64,000 nt of DNA, from the NCBI RefSeq assembly GCF_011927785.1, contig NZ_JAATJK010000001.1, positions 682,001 through 746,000 of the forward strand, read 5' to 3'. This DNA is from Micromonospora profundi (GTDB taxonomy: Bacteria > Actinomycetota > Actinomycetes > Mycobacteriales > Micromonosporaceae). Shown one piece after another: positions 8,056 to 16,667 of the stretch. Positions within the stretch are counted from its first letter, which is position 1. The number at the start of each line of letters is the position of its first letter. A program made the position numbers and the translations under genes. The notes below the pieces were generated by a model. That model saw nothing but the letters and a program-made list of their open reading frames with translations, was not told the DNA's origin and searched no databases.

Positions 8056-9313
8056 ATCGGCCAGTATCGTCGCTGATTTGAGCGGATTTCCGGGTGGCCG
8101 GGGTCAATGTCTGGGTCGGCACCGGCGATGTGACAGGCGCCACCGGATCCAGCCGGCCGACGGTCAACGCCACCTGGAGTGCGAACGAGTCCCGGGGCGA
8201 CAGCGGCGAGAAACCTGTCACCTCCGCGATGCGGCGCAGCCGGTAGCGCACCGTGTTCGGGTGCACGAACAACGCCCGCGCGGCGCTCTCCAAGGTGCCA
8301 CCGGCGGCCAGGAAGGCGTCAAGGGTCTCCAGTAGCTCCCCACCGGCGCGGACAAGCGTCGCGTACACGTCGTGCCGCAGCCGCCGGCGTGCCTCCGCGT
8401 CGCCGGCCAGGGCCCGCTCCGGCAGCAGGTCGTCGGCAGGCACCGGCCGCGGGGCCGTCGGCCACGCCGGCGCGGCCCGGAAACCGGACAGCGCGGCACG
8501 CGCCGACTCCGTGGCCTCGTCCAGACTGGGTACGGCCGGACCGACCACCACCGGGCCGTCCCCGAACGCGTCAAGCAGCTTGCCCGCCGCGCTCAGCGGA
8601 TCGGCCGCGCCGCCCAGCACGATCACCAGCCGGTCGCCGTGCACCCCGCCGATCACCTCGACGTCGATCCGCCGGGCCAACCGGTAGACCACGTGCAGCA
8701 CGGCGGAGACCTCCCCGCCCGGGGAACGGCCCACCGCCACCGCGACCGGCGGCGCGTCCGCCCAGCCCAACGCGGCAGCCCGGCTGGCCAGGACGTCCGG
8801 CGAATCACCGCGCAGCAGCGCGTCGACAAGCAGGGCCTGCAACCTCGCGTCCCACGCCCCGCGTGACTCGGCGGCCCGCGCGTAGACCCGGGCGGCCGAG
8901 AAGGCGATCTCCCGGGAGAAGCGCAGCACCGCCTCGCGCAGCTGGTGCTCCTCACCCTCGACGGCCAGGTGCGACACCTGCTCCTCGACCACGTCGATGG
9001 TCACCTTGATCAGCGCCACGGTCTGCTGAAGGGTGATCGACCGGGCCAGCGCCAGCGGTGCCGTGGCGAAGACCTCGTCGGAGACCTCCTGCGTGCTGTC
9101 GGCCGTGCCGCCGCCGTCGCGCAGCCACTCCACCAGCGACCGCGCGCCGGCCTGAGCCACGAGCATCACCCAGGAACGCTGGTCGGCAGGCAGGGCGCGG
9201 AACCACGGCAGCGTCTCGTCCATCCGGGCCACACTTGCGGTGGCCAGCGCCCCCGCCGAACGCTCGATGCGGCGCAGCGTGGCCGACAGGTCTCCACCGC
9301 CGGGCGTACTCAC
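8048..9313 (-). CDS. fasR: PucR-family regulator of fatty acid synthesis
   Basis: A 421-residue activator of the fab operon by analogy with FasR of Streptomyces (beside fabD) and Rv2242 of Mycobacterium tuberculosis. The N-terminal half is helical. The middle holds a GGDEF-like PucR domain (IGGVHGDRLVIVLGG), and the C-terminal helix-turn-helix reads TLESAARALFVHPNTVRYRL, about residues 350-375. The start is a GTG at 9313. The tail after the HTH is Thr/Pro-rich and looks disordered. Position directly upstream of fabD and the domain order together make the assignment strong. Confidence 0.88.
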   Translation of the reverse strand: MSTPGGGDLSATLRRIERSAGALATASVARMDETLPWFRALPADQRSWVMLVAQAGARSLVEWLRDGGGTADSTQEVSDEVFATAPLALARSITLQQTVALIKVTIDVVEEQVSHLAVEGEEHQLREAVLRFSREIAFSAARVYARAAESRGAWDARLQALLVDALLRGDSPDVLASRAAALGWADAPPVAVAVGRSPGGEVSAVLHVVYRLARRIDVEVIGGVHGDRLVIVLGGAADPLSAAGKLLDAFGDGPVVVGPAVPSLDEATESARAALSGFRAAPAWPTAPRPVPADDLLPERALAGDAEARRRLRHDVYATLVRAGGELLETLDAFLAAGGTLESAARALFVHPNTVRYRLRRIAEVTGFSPLSPRDSFALQVALTVGRLDPVAPVTSPVPTQTLTPATRKSAQISDDTGRSL

Positions 9314-9360
9314 CGCCCTAGCCTGACATGTCGTGAGCAGGCCATCCACGCCGGCACCTG

Positions 9361-10209
9361 TCAACGGGCCGCCGCGAGGCCGGTACGGCCGACACCCCTC
9401 AGCGACGTGTTGAGCGGCCGATCGGGGCTGTAGAGGAAGCACCAGACGCCGGGCGTGCCCGCCAGCCACTCGGGCTCGCCCTCCGGCAGCAACGCGAACA
9501 CGTCGAGCCTGTCGTCCAGGTCTCCCTCTGACACCCCGACGTACCCGGAGACGGTCGACCGGCACCCCGCGTCCAGGACCTCGTCGGTGATCTCCTCGAC
9601 CTCCGGCTCGGCCCACCAGATCCCGGCGAACTCGGTGGCGTGTGGCCCGCTGCAGGAGGTGGGCGGTAGGTCGACGGTGTCGCCGGACTCGGCCGGTTCG
9701 GTGAAACAGGTGTACCGCAGCGGCGAATCGCCGGTCAGTCCGTTGCGCAGGCTGTTCGCCCGGGGGTTCGGGAACCACCGGTCCACCGCATGCATCTCCA
9801 GCAGGTCGCAGCGGTACCACCGCTCGCCCGCCTTCCAGCGCGCCGCCGACGGGGTCAGCGCCCGCATCGCCAGCCGCGACTCGCGCCACTCGCCGCCCAG
9901 GAAACGGGCAGCCTCGGCGTCGCAGGATTCGTACACCCGCCAGATCGCCTCGGTGTCGGCGGCCGGCGGCGCCTTGGCGGCGGCGTCCGCGCCGTCGAAC
10001 CGGCCGACCAGGAACGTCTCCACCTCGTGCTTCGAAGAGCAGGGGATCGGTGTGTACGACTTGGGGCTGCGCTCGTCGGACGCGGTGGCGTGGCACACCC
10101 CCGCCTCGGGAGCGAAGGTAGAGAGCTTCTCCTCGGATAGAACGCTGTCGCAACCGCCTGCCCCTACGGTCAGCGCCACAAGGACCGTCGTCCCCCACCA
10201 CCGTCGCAC
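9361..10209 (-). CDS. Septum-formation-family lipoprotein
   Basis: A 282-residue exported protein from a GTG at 10209, chosen for the GGAGA five bases upstream and because it gives a clean lipoprotein signal (VRRWWGTTVLVALTVGAGGC). The mature part is Cys-rich and Trp-rich: VCHATASDERSPKSYTPIPC, then CDAEAARFLGGEWRES, WYRCDL and GVWCFLYS. This is the pattern of the actinobacterial 'septum formation' (Septum_form) family, where pairs of Cys form disulfides outside the cell. Real function is not established. It lies downstream of the two-component genes, 96 bases away, possibly a separate unit. Confidence 0.65.
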   Translation of the reverse strand: MRRWWGTTVLVALTVGAGGCDSVLSEEKLSTFAPEAGVCHATASDERSPKSYTPIPCSSKHEVETFLVGRFDGADAAAKAPPAADTEAIWRVYESCDAEAARFLGGEWRESRLAMRALTPSAARWKAGERWYRCDLLEMHAVDRWFPNPRANSLRNGLTGDSPLRYTCFTEPAESGDTVDLPPTSCSGPHATEFAGIWWAEPEVEEITDEVLDAGCRSTVSGYVGVSEGDLDDRLDVFALLPEGEPEWLAGTPGVWCFLYSPDRPLNTSLRGVGRTGLAAAR

Positions 10210-10305
10210 GTCGTCTCCATTTCCGGGCAGCCGCCATCGGCATCGATGGCGCGCAGCGTACGGCAGCCGGGACACCCGTCGGTGTCCCATTGGGACCACC
10301 CCGGT

Positions 10306-11004
10306 TCAGGGCTGCGGGGGAGTAGGCAGGCCCAACTCCTGGGCCAGGATCGCTGCCTGCACCCGGCTGCGCAGGTCCAGTTTCGCCAGGATCCGGCTCA
10401 CATGCGTCTTGGCGGTGCTCTCCGCAAGCGCCAGCCGGTCGGCGATCTGCTGGTTGGACAGCCCCAGCCCGAGGCAGGCAAGCACGTCGCGCTCCCGCGG
10501 GGTCAGCGTGTCCAGCGCGGCCCGGCCGCCCGCCGATGCCGCCGGCGCGGTGGCCGCGAAGGCGGTGATCAACCGTCGGGTCACCGCAGGGGCGATGAAC
10601 CCGTCGCCCCGCGCGACGGTGCGCACCGCCGCGATCAGCCCGGCGGCGTCGGTGTCCTTCAGCAGGAAACCTGCCGCACCGGCGCGCAGCGCGCCGAAGA
10701 CGTACTCGTCGAGGTCGAAGGTGGTGAGCACCAGCACGTCGGCGAGCCCGTCGGCGACGATGGTCCGGGTCGCGGCGATCCCGTCGAGGCGGGGCATCCG
10801 GATGTCCAGCACCGCCACGTCGGGGTGCAGTTCGCGGCACAGGCGAACCGCCTCGTCGCCGTCGCCCGCCTCGCCCACCACCTCGATGCCCGGCGAGCCG
10901 GCCAGGATCAGGGCCAGCCCCGCGCGTACCGCCGGTTGGTCGTCGGCGAGCACCACCCGCACCGGCGGTGCCGCGTCGCCCGGGTCGCGCGCCGGCCCGG
11001 TCAT
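10306..11004 (-). CDS. NarL/LuxR-family response regulator
   Basis: A 232-residue regulator. The receiver domain has the acidic pair ADD near 20-22, the phospho-acceptor Asp67 in VAVLDIRMP and the conserved Lys in GFLLKD. The C-terminal LuxR-type helix-turn-helix reads LTPRERDVLACLGLGLSNQQ followed by ESTAKTHVSRILAKL. Its ATG overlaps the kinase stop by four bases, so the two proteins form a coupled pair. The signal sensed and the target genes are not evident from the context. Confidence 0.92.
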   Translation of the reverse strand: MTGPARDPGDAAPPVRVVLADDQPAVRAGLALILAGSPGIEVVGEAGDGDEAVRLCRELHPDVAVLDIRMPRLDGIAATRTIVADGLADVLVLTTFDLDEYVFGALRAGAAGFLLKDTDAAGLIAAVRTVARGDGFIAPAVTRRLITAFAATAPAASAGGRAALDTLTPRERDVLACLGLGLSNQQIADRLALAESTAKTHVSRILAKLDLRSRVQAAILAQELGLPTPPQP

Positions 11005-12200
11005 CCGCCCACCCCGGTGGGCAGGGCGGCCCGGACCTGCCAGTGGCCGTCGTGCGGTCCGGCGGCGAACTGGCCGGCAAGCAGCGTGGCCCGCTCCCGC
11101 ATTCCGATCAACCCGGCCCCGGCGCCCTCAAGGTCCGTCCCGCCCGGGCGCACCGGGTTCTCCACGGTCAGCACCACCTCCGCCGGCCGGTACGCGATTG
11201 TCAGCTCCGCCTCGCCCGTGCCGTGCTTGAGCGCGTTGGTGAGCGACTCCTGCACGATCCGGTACGCGGCGAGATCCACCCCGACGGGCAGCGGGCCGGG
11301 CGTGCCGTCGGTGCGCACCCGCACGGCGAGGCCGGCGGCCCGGATCCGGTCCACCAACCCGTCCGCCTCGGCCAGGCGCGCGGTGACCGCATCCGGCAGG
11401 GCCGGGTCGCCACCCGCCGAGGGCTGCCCACCGCTGGGTTCGGGCTCGCGCAGCACGTCGATCATCTGCCGCATCTCCGCCAGTCCCTGCACGCTGCTCT
11501 CCCGGATCACCCGCAACGCCGACTCGACCTGGGCGCGATCCAACCCCGGCACGGACAACGCGGCGGTGGCGTGGATGGCCACCGCGCTGAGGTGGTTGGC
11601 GACGACGTCGTGCAACTCCCGGGCCATCCGGGCGCGCTCGGCGCTCACCGCCTGCCGACGGTCCAGCTCGACCAACCGGGCGGTCTGCTCGGCGCGCGCC
11701 CGCTCGGCGGCGGCCTGGTCGCGGTACTGCCGCACGCTGATTCCGGTCAGCACCGGCAGCAACCCGGCGAGCACCACAGGCACCCCGACGGCGACGCCGC
11801 GCCACTGCCCGAACCCGACCACACCGACCACCGCGCCGAGCAGGCTCAGCCCGACGGTCACCCGCAGCAACCACCGCCACAGGCGCGGCGGGCCGTACAC
11901 GCAGGCGTCGTAGAGCACCTGGGTGTAGATCAGGATCGTCCCCAGCGAGGAGCCGAGCGCGGTGTCCACGACCAGCGCCCCGGTGCCGACGGCCAGGCTC
12001 GCGCGCGGGGCGACGCGGCGCAGGCCCACGGCCACGCAGACCGCCAGCAGCGGCGGCAGGAACAGCACCTGCGGCACGTCCGGGTGCGGACGGACCTGCG
12101 GTTGCCAACCGAGGCCGTACAGGATCAGGCCGCCGGCCAGCGACGCGCCCGCCAGCATCAGATCCCGGCCGGGGGTGCCGGAGCCGAGCCACCGTCGCAT
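11001..12200 (-). CDS. Sensor histidine kinase, NarL-partner type (HisKA_3)
   Basis: A 399-residue membrane kinase. The N-terminal 160 residues form several hydrophobic segments (LMLAGASLAGGLILYGL, VLFLPPLLAVCVAVGL and others). A coiled stretch then leads to the dimerisation box ERARMARELHDVVANHL with the phospho-accepting His197. The ATP-binding domain has the N-box ESLTNALKHG. The ATG at 12200 is preferred over an upstream TTG at 12218. The lack of a large extracytoplasmic loop suggests sensing within the membrane, as in DesK-like kinases; that is inference. Confidence 0.9.
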   Translation of the reverse strand: MRRWLGSGTPGRDLMLAGASLAGGLILYGLGWQPQVRPHPDVPQVLFLPPLLAVCVAVGLRRVAPRASLAVGTGALVVDTALGSSLGTILIYTQVLYDACVYGPPRLWRWLLRVTVGLSLLGAVVGVVGFGQWRGVAVGVPVVLAGLLPVLTGISVRQYRDQAAAERARAEQTARLVELDRRQAVSAERARMARELHDVVANHLSAVAIHATAALSVPGLDRAQVESALRVIRESSVQGLAEMRQMIDVLREPEPSGGQPSAGGDPALPDAVTARLAEADGLVDRIRAAGLAVRVRTDGTPGPLPVGVDLAAYRIVQESLTNALKHGTGEAELTIAYRPAEVVLTVENPVRPGGTDLEGAGAGLIGMRERATLLAGQFAAGPHDGHWQVRAALPTGVGG

Positions 12201-12399
12201 GCCCCGATCCCACCACAACCGTCGGCCATCCGGTTCCGACCGGGGGAGGACCTCGCCACCCGCGACATGCGCCGAAAGGGGTACGCCGAGCGCTCACGGG
12301 CGGACGAGTCCGTCGAAGGGAGGACACGATGTCGTCTCTCGTGCCGAGGTCAACGCCCTCTTGATCAGCGACGCTGGGTGGCGACGAAGGGAAGTCGAC

Positions 12400-12939
12400 A
12401 TGCTGGTCGCCTTGATCATCGGCTGTGAGATCGCGTTCTGGGTGGTGCTCGCCGCCGGACTGGTGGCCCGCTATCCGCTGCGCCGGCCGCGGCTCGGAGC
12501 GGCGCTGCTGATCTGCGTACCGCTTGTGGACCTGGTGCTCCTCGTCGCGTCGGTGATCGACCTGCGGCGAGGCGCGACCGCGAGCGTCGGCCACGGCCTC
12601 GCCGCCGTCTACCTCGGCTTCTCGGTGGCCTTCGGCCACTCGGTGGTGCGTTGGGCGGACCAGCGCTTCGCCCACCGGTTCGCCGGTGGCCCGCCGCCGG
12701 TCCGGCCGCCCCGCCACGGCTGGGCCCGTACCCGCTACGAGTGGCGGGAGTGGGGCAAGGCACTGCTGGGCTGGGCCGTCGCGTGCGGTCTGCTCGCCGC
12801 TGCGATCCTCTGGGTGAACGATGCGGAAAGAACCCGTGAACTGGGCGGCTGGATCCGCGGCCTCACCGTCGCGATCGTGGTCTGGCTGGTGGCCTTCCCG
12901 GTGTGGGAGACCCTCTTCCCGCGCCGTCCGAAGCACTGA
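12400..12939 (+). CDS. Integral membrane protein of unknown function
   Basis: A 179-residue protein with four predicted membrane helices: LIIGCEIAFWVVLAAGLVA at 4-22, LGAALLICVPLVDLVLLVAS near 32-51, LGWAVACGLLAAAILWV near 127-143 and LTVAIVVWLVAFPVWETLF near 155-173. A basic Pro/Arg-rich loop (PPPVRPPRHGWARTRYEW) lies in the middle, probably cytoplasmic. The ATG at 12400 follows GAAGGGAAG. It diverges from the histidine kinase across 199 bases; no function can be given. Confidence 0.7.
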   Translation: MLVALIIGCEIAFWVVLAAGLVARYPLRRPRLGAALLICVPLVDLVLLVASVIDLRRGATASVGHGLAAVYLGFSVAFGHSVVRWADQRFAHRFAGGPPPVRPPRHGWARTRYEWREWGKALLGWAVACGLLAAAILWVNDAERTRELGGWIRGLTVAIVVWLVAFPVWETLFPRRPKH

Positions 12940-13041
12940 CCCCCGGGTACGCGTGCACGAGCCGTCGGCCCCGGCCAGTACGGTGACAGGGCACGGTCGG
13001 GGGGAGCACCCGCGTGTGAGTGCGAGCGTGAGGAGACCGGG

Positions 13042-13383
13042 ATGGCGCACGGGGAGGCCGAGCACGGCTGCGCCCAGGGCGAGCCCTGCCGGCCGGGTCA
13101 CCACGACCACCAGGTGGCAGGCAAACCCCGTCGGCCGGTCGGTGGGTTGCCGGCGCACCCCGCACACCCAGCGGAGCCGACAGGTTGCCGCCCTGCCGAG
13201 TGGGCCGACGACGTACCGGTGCCGCGCCAGCGGGCCGGTGAGCAGGCGCTGCCCGCCGAGCCCGACGACGACGCGGGCTGCCGCAGCGGCCTACCCGGCT
13301 GGGCGGGGGCCCACCGGCACGGGCCGGTCCGGCCACGTCAGCGGGCCACCCGACGGGAGCGCCCACCGCGCCGCTGGTGCTGA
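13042..13383 (+). CDS. Doubtful hypothetical ORF in the gap 12940-13454
   Basis: The 515-base gap between the membrane protein and the next minus-strand gene holds no clear gene. The best candidate is this 113-codon ORF, with GAGGAG eight bases before its ATG and high third-position GC. Its protein (MAHGEAEHGCAQGEPCRPG and on) is Pro/Arg/His-rich with no recognisable fold, and other frames here are also open. A near-duplicated phrase (gctgacgacgcggccgtgctgac) around 13378-13435 follows it. I would not rely on it being real. Confidence 0.25.
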   Translation: MAHGEAEHGCAQGEPCRPGHHDHQVAGKPRRPVGGLPAHPAHPAEPTGCRPAEWADDVPVPRQRAGEQALPAEPDDDAGCRSGLPGWAGAHRHGPVRPRQRATRRERPPRRWC

Positions 13384-13454
13384 CGACGCGGCCGTGCTGA
13401 CCACTTGGCTGTGCTGACGACGCGGCCGTGCTGACCAGGCGGCCGTGAGGCCGG

Positions 13455-14105
13455 TCAGCGGGTGCGGCGACGGATGAGCAGGGCGATGCCGGCCAGGCCG
13501 ACCGTGATGGTCAACATCACCGCGACGTTGAGCAGCAGCAGCCGCTGCAACTCGCCCAAGGCCTCGTCGATGTCCCTGGCGGGGTCGAGGGCCTCCTCCG
13601 GGAGCACCCGCTCGCCGCCACCCACGCCGCCGCTGACCGTATCGAACTGCCGCTCCAGCGGCACTCCGGCGGTGCGCAGCGTCTCGGACATACTGAGCCG
13701 GCCGAGGAACCAGCCGGCGCTGGTCTTGCGGCCGTCCGGCTGCTTGGCCGGCCGGTAGACGCGCGGCCCGCCCACAGCCTTGGGATAGAGGTCGTACGTC
13801 TGCTTCGGGGTGTCCCCGGCGAGCACCACGACCGTGTACTTCGGCCCGAGATTGGCAGCCTTCGGCCCGTTCGGCTGGCCGATGCGGCCGAGGAAGTTGA
13901 CCTGGTCGATGACCGCCACCACGTGTGCGTGCTGGGTGTCCGAGCGCAGCCGCAGCGGCTCGGACAGCCCTTCGCCGGTGACGTCCACCCCGGGGGGCGG
14001 CGACTTCGGCGCTGCGGTGGCCGGGCCGGTGGTGCCGAGCGTCAGCAGTGCCGCGGCCAGCGTTCCCGCCAGCACGGCGAGTGCCCGCCTCATCTGTCGG
14101 ACCAT
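13455..14105 (-). CDS. Secreted, C-terminally anchored protein of unknown function
   Basis: A 216-residue protein from the ATG at 14105, picked for GAGGAGG just upstream. It has a signal peptide (RRALAVLAGTLAAALLTLG, cut after ATAA). The outer domain of about 145 residues includes HVVAVIDQVNFLGRIGQ and KYTVVVLAGDTPKQTYDLYP. A membrane helix near the end (LLLLNVAVMLTITVGLAGIA) is followed by a basic RRRTR stop-transfer tail. I do not recognise the outer domain. It diverges from the CopC-like gene, and both products would be membrane-anchored on the outside. Confidence 0.75.
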   Translation of the reverse strand: MVRQMRRALAVLAGTLAAALLTLGTTGPATAAPKSPPPGVDVTGEGLSEPLRLRSDTQHAHVVAVIDQVNFLGRIGQPNGPKAANLGPKYTVVVLAGDTPKQTYDLYPKAVGGPRVYRPAKQPDGRKTSAGWFLGRLSMSETLRTAGVPLERQFDTVSGGVGGGERVLPEEALDPARDIDEALGELQRLLLLNVAVMLTITVGLAGIALLIRRRTR

Positions 14106-14325
14106 CCCGCCTCCTCGCCCCGTTCGATGGATGGCTTCGTCGTGACGTCCGGATCGGTCGGCCGATGATGCCACCGGCCGTGCGGTCGGGCCCACTCTCA
14201 CAGACTCCGCAGAACGTCGATGAATTGCAGCTTGTGGAACAGTAATTGGAACTATTTGCGATCTCTGCTCGACTAAATGATGAGCCGTTGATCAGCGGGC
14301 GGATCGTACCCTTAGGGAGGGGTTC

Positions 14326-14970
14326 ATGGGGGGCAGGGTTACACGTGTTGCGTGGGTCGTGCCAGTGGTGCTCGGCGTGGCGTTCGGTGTGTCGTTGCTG
14401 GCCCCGGCACCGGCCGCCGCGCACAACTCGTTGACAGGCAGCGACCCGCGCGACGGGGCCCGAGTGGCGACCGCGCCGGCCCGGATCGAACTGCGGTTCC
14501 TGGCCCGACCCGCTCCGGCTACGACGAAGATCACAATAACCGGTCCGGACAATGTGGTCGCTGGGGGGCAGCCCGTCTTTGACGGCAGCAAGGTGCGAGT
14601 GCCGTTCACACCGGGTGCCGCCGGGCTCTACATCGTCGGCTACCAGGTGGCCTCCAACGACGGCCATCCGGTGAAGGGCGAGGTGCGGTTCACCCTCACC
14701 ACCGGCACGGCCGCCCAGCCACCGTCGCCGGTTGCCAGTCCGGATGCCGCGGCGGCCGGTACCACCGTCGCGTCACCGCTGCCGTCGGCATCGCCGACCG
14801 CCGTCGCGACCGATGGAACGGCTGCCGCTTCGGGCACGCCCGTGCCTGCCGCACAGGAGAGCAACAACCCGGACGGGCGGAACTGGTGGCTGTGGACGGT
14901 CGCTGCGGTTGTGGTGCTGGGGTCTCTCGTGGCGGGACTCCTGTGGCGCCGACGCGCCGCGCGCCGCTGA
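14326..14970 (+). CDS. CopC-domain copper-binding protein, membrane anchored
   Basis: A 214-residue exported protein. After the signal peptide (cut at AAA) the mature chain begins HNSLTGSDPRDGARV; the new N-terminal His is the classic Cu(II) ligand of CopC, and a second likely ligand is the His in ASNDGHPVKG. The CopC beta-sandwich covers about residues 32-125. A Ser/Pro/Thr-rich linker and a C-terminal helix (LWTVAAVVVLGSLVAGLLW) with a basic tail follow. It would bind copper at the outer membrane face. No CopD-like permease lies beside it. Ribosome site AGGGAGGGG before the ATG. Confidence 0.85.
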   Translation: MGGRVTRVAWVVPVVLGVAFGVSLLAPAPAAAHNSLTGSDPRDGARVATAPARIELRFLARPAPATTKITITGPDNVVAGGQPVFDGSKVRVPFTPGAAGLYIVGYQVASNDGHPVKGEVRFTLTTGTAAQPPSPVASPDAAAAGTTVASPLPSASPTAVATDGTAAASGTPVPAAQESNNPDGRNWWLWTVAAVVVLGSLVAGLLWRRRAARR

Positions 14971-14974
14971 CCAC

Positions 14975-15017
14975 GTGGGCTCGCCCGGCCCGGCCTTGAC
15001 CAGCCGGGCGACCCCAC
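14975..15017. terminator. Hairpin terminator after the CopC-like gene
   Basis: Arms GTGGGCTCGCCCGG (14975-14988) and CCGGGCGACCCCAC (15004-15017) pair with one mismatch around a 15-nt loop, starting four bases after the stop codon. No T-tract. Confidence 0.6.
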
Positions 15018-15019
15018 CT

Positions 15020-15099
15020 CGCGTCCTTTGCACTGCTTCAACGGACGCAACAAAAATGCCTGCTCGGTGGTGCGTGGAGTGAAGCAGAGCAAGGACGCG
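15020..15099. repeat. 80-bp intergenic palindromic element, type 1
   Basis: Long imperfect inverted repeat: left arm 15020-15040 (CGCGTCCTTTGCACTGCTTC and one more base) and right arm 15080-15099 (TGAAGCAGAGCAAGGACGCG), differing by one indel and one mismatch. A 39-base centre separates the arms. It lies between convergent genes. From memory, elements starting with this 'gtcctttgc...tgcttca' phrase recur in Micromonospora genomes; that cannot be verified here. Confidence 0.6.
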
Positions 15100-15170
15100 C
15101 GGGGTTAGGGGGACGGACCCAGGCCGGAGCGGGTGACGCCGACCGGGTGAGGCCCTCGGACCAGAGGCCG

Positions 15171-16580
15171 TCAGACGAGGCGGAGCCGGGCGGCGCGCAT
15201 CCGGGTCAGGGTGCGCTCCCGACCGAGCACCTCCAGTGACTCGAACAGCGGCAGGCCCACGGTGCGGCCGGTGACAGCGACCCGGACGGGTGCCTGTGTC
15301 TTGCCGAGCTTGAGGCCACGCTCGGCGCCGACGGCCTCCAACGTCGACTTCAACGAGTCGGCGTCCCAGGACTCCAGCGCCTCGAACGCGGCGACGGCGG
15401 CGTCCAGCAGGTCGGCGGAGCCGTCCTTCATGGTCTTGGCCCAGGCCGCCTCGTCGATGAGCGGCGAGGCCAGGAAGAGGAAGTCGACGTTCGGCACGAT
15501 CTCGCTGAGCACAGCGATCCGGGTCTGGGCCAGCGGGGCGACGGCGGCGAACGCGGCGGCGTCGTACTCCTCGGGCTGCCACGGCGGCGGCGCGATCGTC
15601 CCCGTGCCGGTCAGCCACGGCTGGCAGGCGTCGATGAACTCGTCCACCGGCAGCGCCCGAATGTACTCGCCGTTGAACGCGCGCAGCTTCTTCTCGTCGA
15701 AGAATGCTGGGGAGGGGTTGACCTCGTCCAGCCGGAACTCGTCCTCGATGACGGACCAGGGCACGATCTCCCGGTCGCCCGAGGGCGCCCAGCCGAGCAG
15801 CATCAGATAGTTGCGCATGGCGCTGGCGAGGTAGCCCTCCTCGCGGTACGCCTCAAGGGCCACCTTGTCGCGGCGCTTGGACAGCTTCTGCCGCTTCTCG
15901 TTGACCACCACCGGCACGTGCGCCCAGACCGGCGGCTTGACGCCGAGAGCTTCCCAGAGCAACTGCTGCTTGGGCGTGTTGGGCAGGTGCTCCTCGGCCC
16001 GGATCACGTGGGTGATGCCCATTGTCATGTCGTCGACGACGTTGGCCAGCAGGAAGACCGGAGACCCGTCGCCCCGGGCGATCACGAAGTCCTCGATGAG
16101 TTTGTTCTCGAAGGTGGGCTCGCCGCGGATCAGGTCCACCACCACTGTCGCGCCCTCGTCCGGCGTACGGAAGCGCAGCGCCCGACCCTCACCCGGGGCG
16201 AGGCCCAGGTCACGGTGGTAGCCGTCGTAGCCCTGGAACTTCGAGCCGGTGCGGGCCTGCACGTCCTCGCGGGTGCAGTCGCAGTAGTAGGCGCGGCCGG
16301 ACTCGTAGAGCCGGGCGGCGGCGGCGCGGTGCTCGCCGGCGTTCGTCGACTGGAAGTACGGCCCCTCGTAGCTGTCCCGGGAGATGCCGATCCACTCCAG
16401 CGCGGTGAGGATGCCCTCGGTCCACTCGGGCTTGTTGCGCGCCGCGTCGGTGTCCTCGATGCGGAGCACGAACACGCCGCCCTGCTGCTTGGCGAAGATC
16501 CAGTTCTGCAGGGCCGAGCGGGCACCGCCGACGTGGAACATACCGGTCGGGGAGGGGGCGAAGCGCACACGTACCGTCAC
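15171..16580 (-). CDS. gltX: Glutamyl-tRNA synthetase
   Basis: Class I synthetase charging tRNA-Glu (and probably tRNA-Gln, for later amidation, as in other actinomycetes). The 469-residue product has the HIGH-like site [16 protein letters not shown] at residues 9-24 and the KMSKS-like loop KLSKRRDK. The zinc-like Cys cluster [10 protein letters not shown] lies near residue 100. The C-terminal helical anticodon-binding domain is complete. Size is normal. It is monocistronic, between two intergenic palindromes. Confidence 0.95.
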   Translation of the reverse strand: MTVRVRFAPSPTGMFHVGGARSALQNWIFAKQQGGVFVLRIEDTDAARNKPEWTEGILTALEWIGISRDSYEGPYFQSTNAGEHRAAAARLYESGRAYYCDCTREDVQARTGSKFQGYDGYHRDLGLAPGEGRALRFRTPDEGATVVVDLIRGEPTFENKLIEDFVIARGDGSPVFLLANVVDDMTMGITHVIRAEEHLPNTPKQQLLWEALGVKPPVWAHVPVVVNEKRQKLSKRRDKVALEAYREEGYLASAMRNYLMLLGWAPSGDREIVPWSVIEDEFRLDEVNPSPAFFDEKKLRAFNGEYIRALPVDEFIDACQPWLTGTGTIAPPPWQPEEYDAAAFAAVAPLAQTRIAVLSEIVPNVDFLFLASPLIDEAAWAKTMKDGSADLLDAAVAAFEALESWDADSLKSTLEAVGAERGLKLGKTQAPVRVAVTGRTVGLPLFESLEVLGRERTLTRMRAARLRLV

Positions 16581-16610
16581 GTCCCCCAGCCTACGGCGAC
16601 GGACAACCGA

Positions 16611-16664
16611 GTAAGGAAGGGCCCCTTCTTATCGCCTGGTGTTGTACAGGGGGCCCTTCCTAAC
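16611..16664. repeat. 54-bp intergenic palindromic element, type 2 (terminator-like)
   Basis: Inverted repeat GTAAGGAAGGGCCCC (16611-16625) with GGGGGCCCTTCCTAAC (16649-16664) around a 23-base centre. It lies just beyond the MFS gene stop, so it may act as its terminator, and 31 bases upstream of the gltX start. Elements of the 'aggaagggcccctt' type are, from memory, scattered in many copies through Micromonospora chromosomes. Confidence 0.65.
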
Positions 16665-16667
16665 AGC

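Noticed and set aside
9314..11080. A long upstream extension of the fasR reading frame
   Set aside because: The extension is out of frame with and overlaps the lipoprotein and response-regulator genes; the FasR start is set at the GTG at 9313.
12863..13366. Arg/Pro-rich minus-strand frame in the gap after the membrane protein gene
   Set aside because: Composition expected of noncoding or antisense high-GC DNA; starts without a ribosome site.
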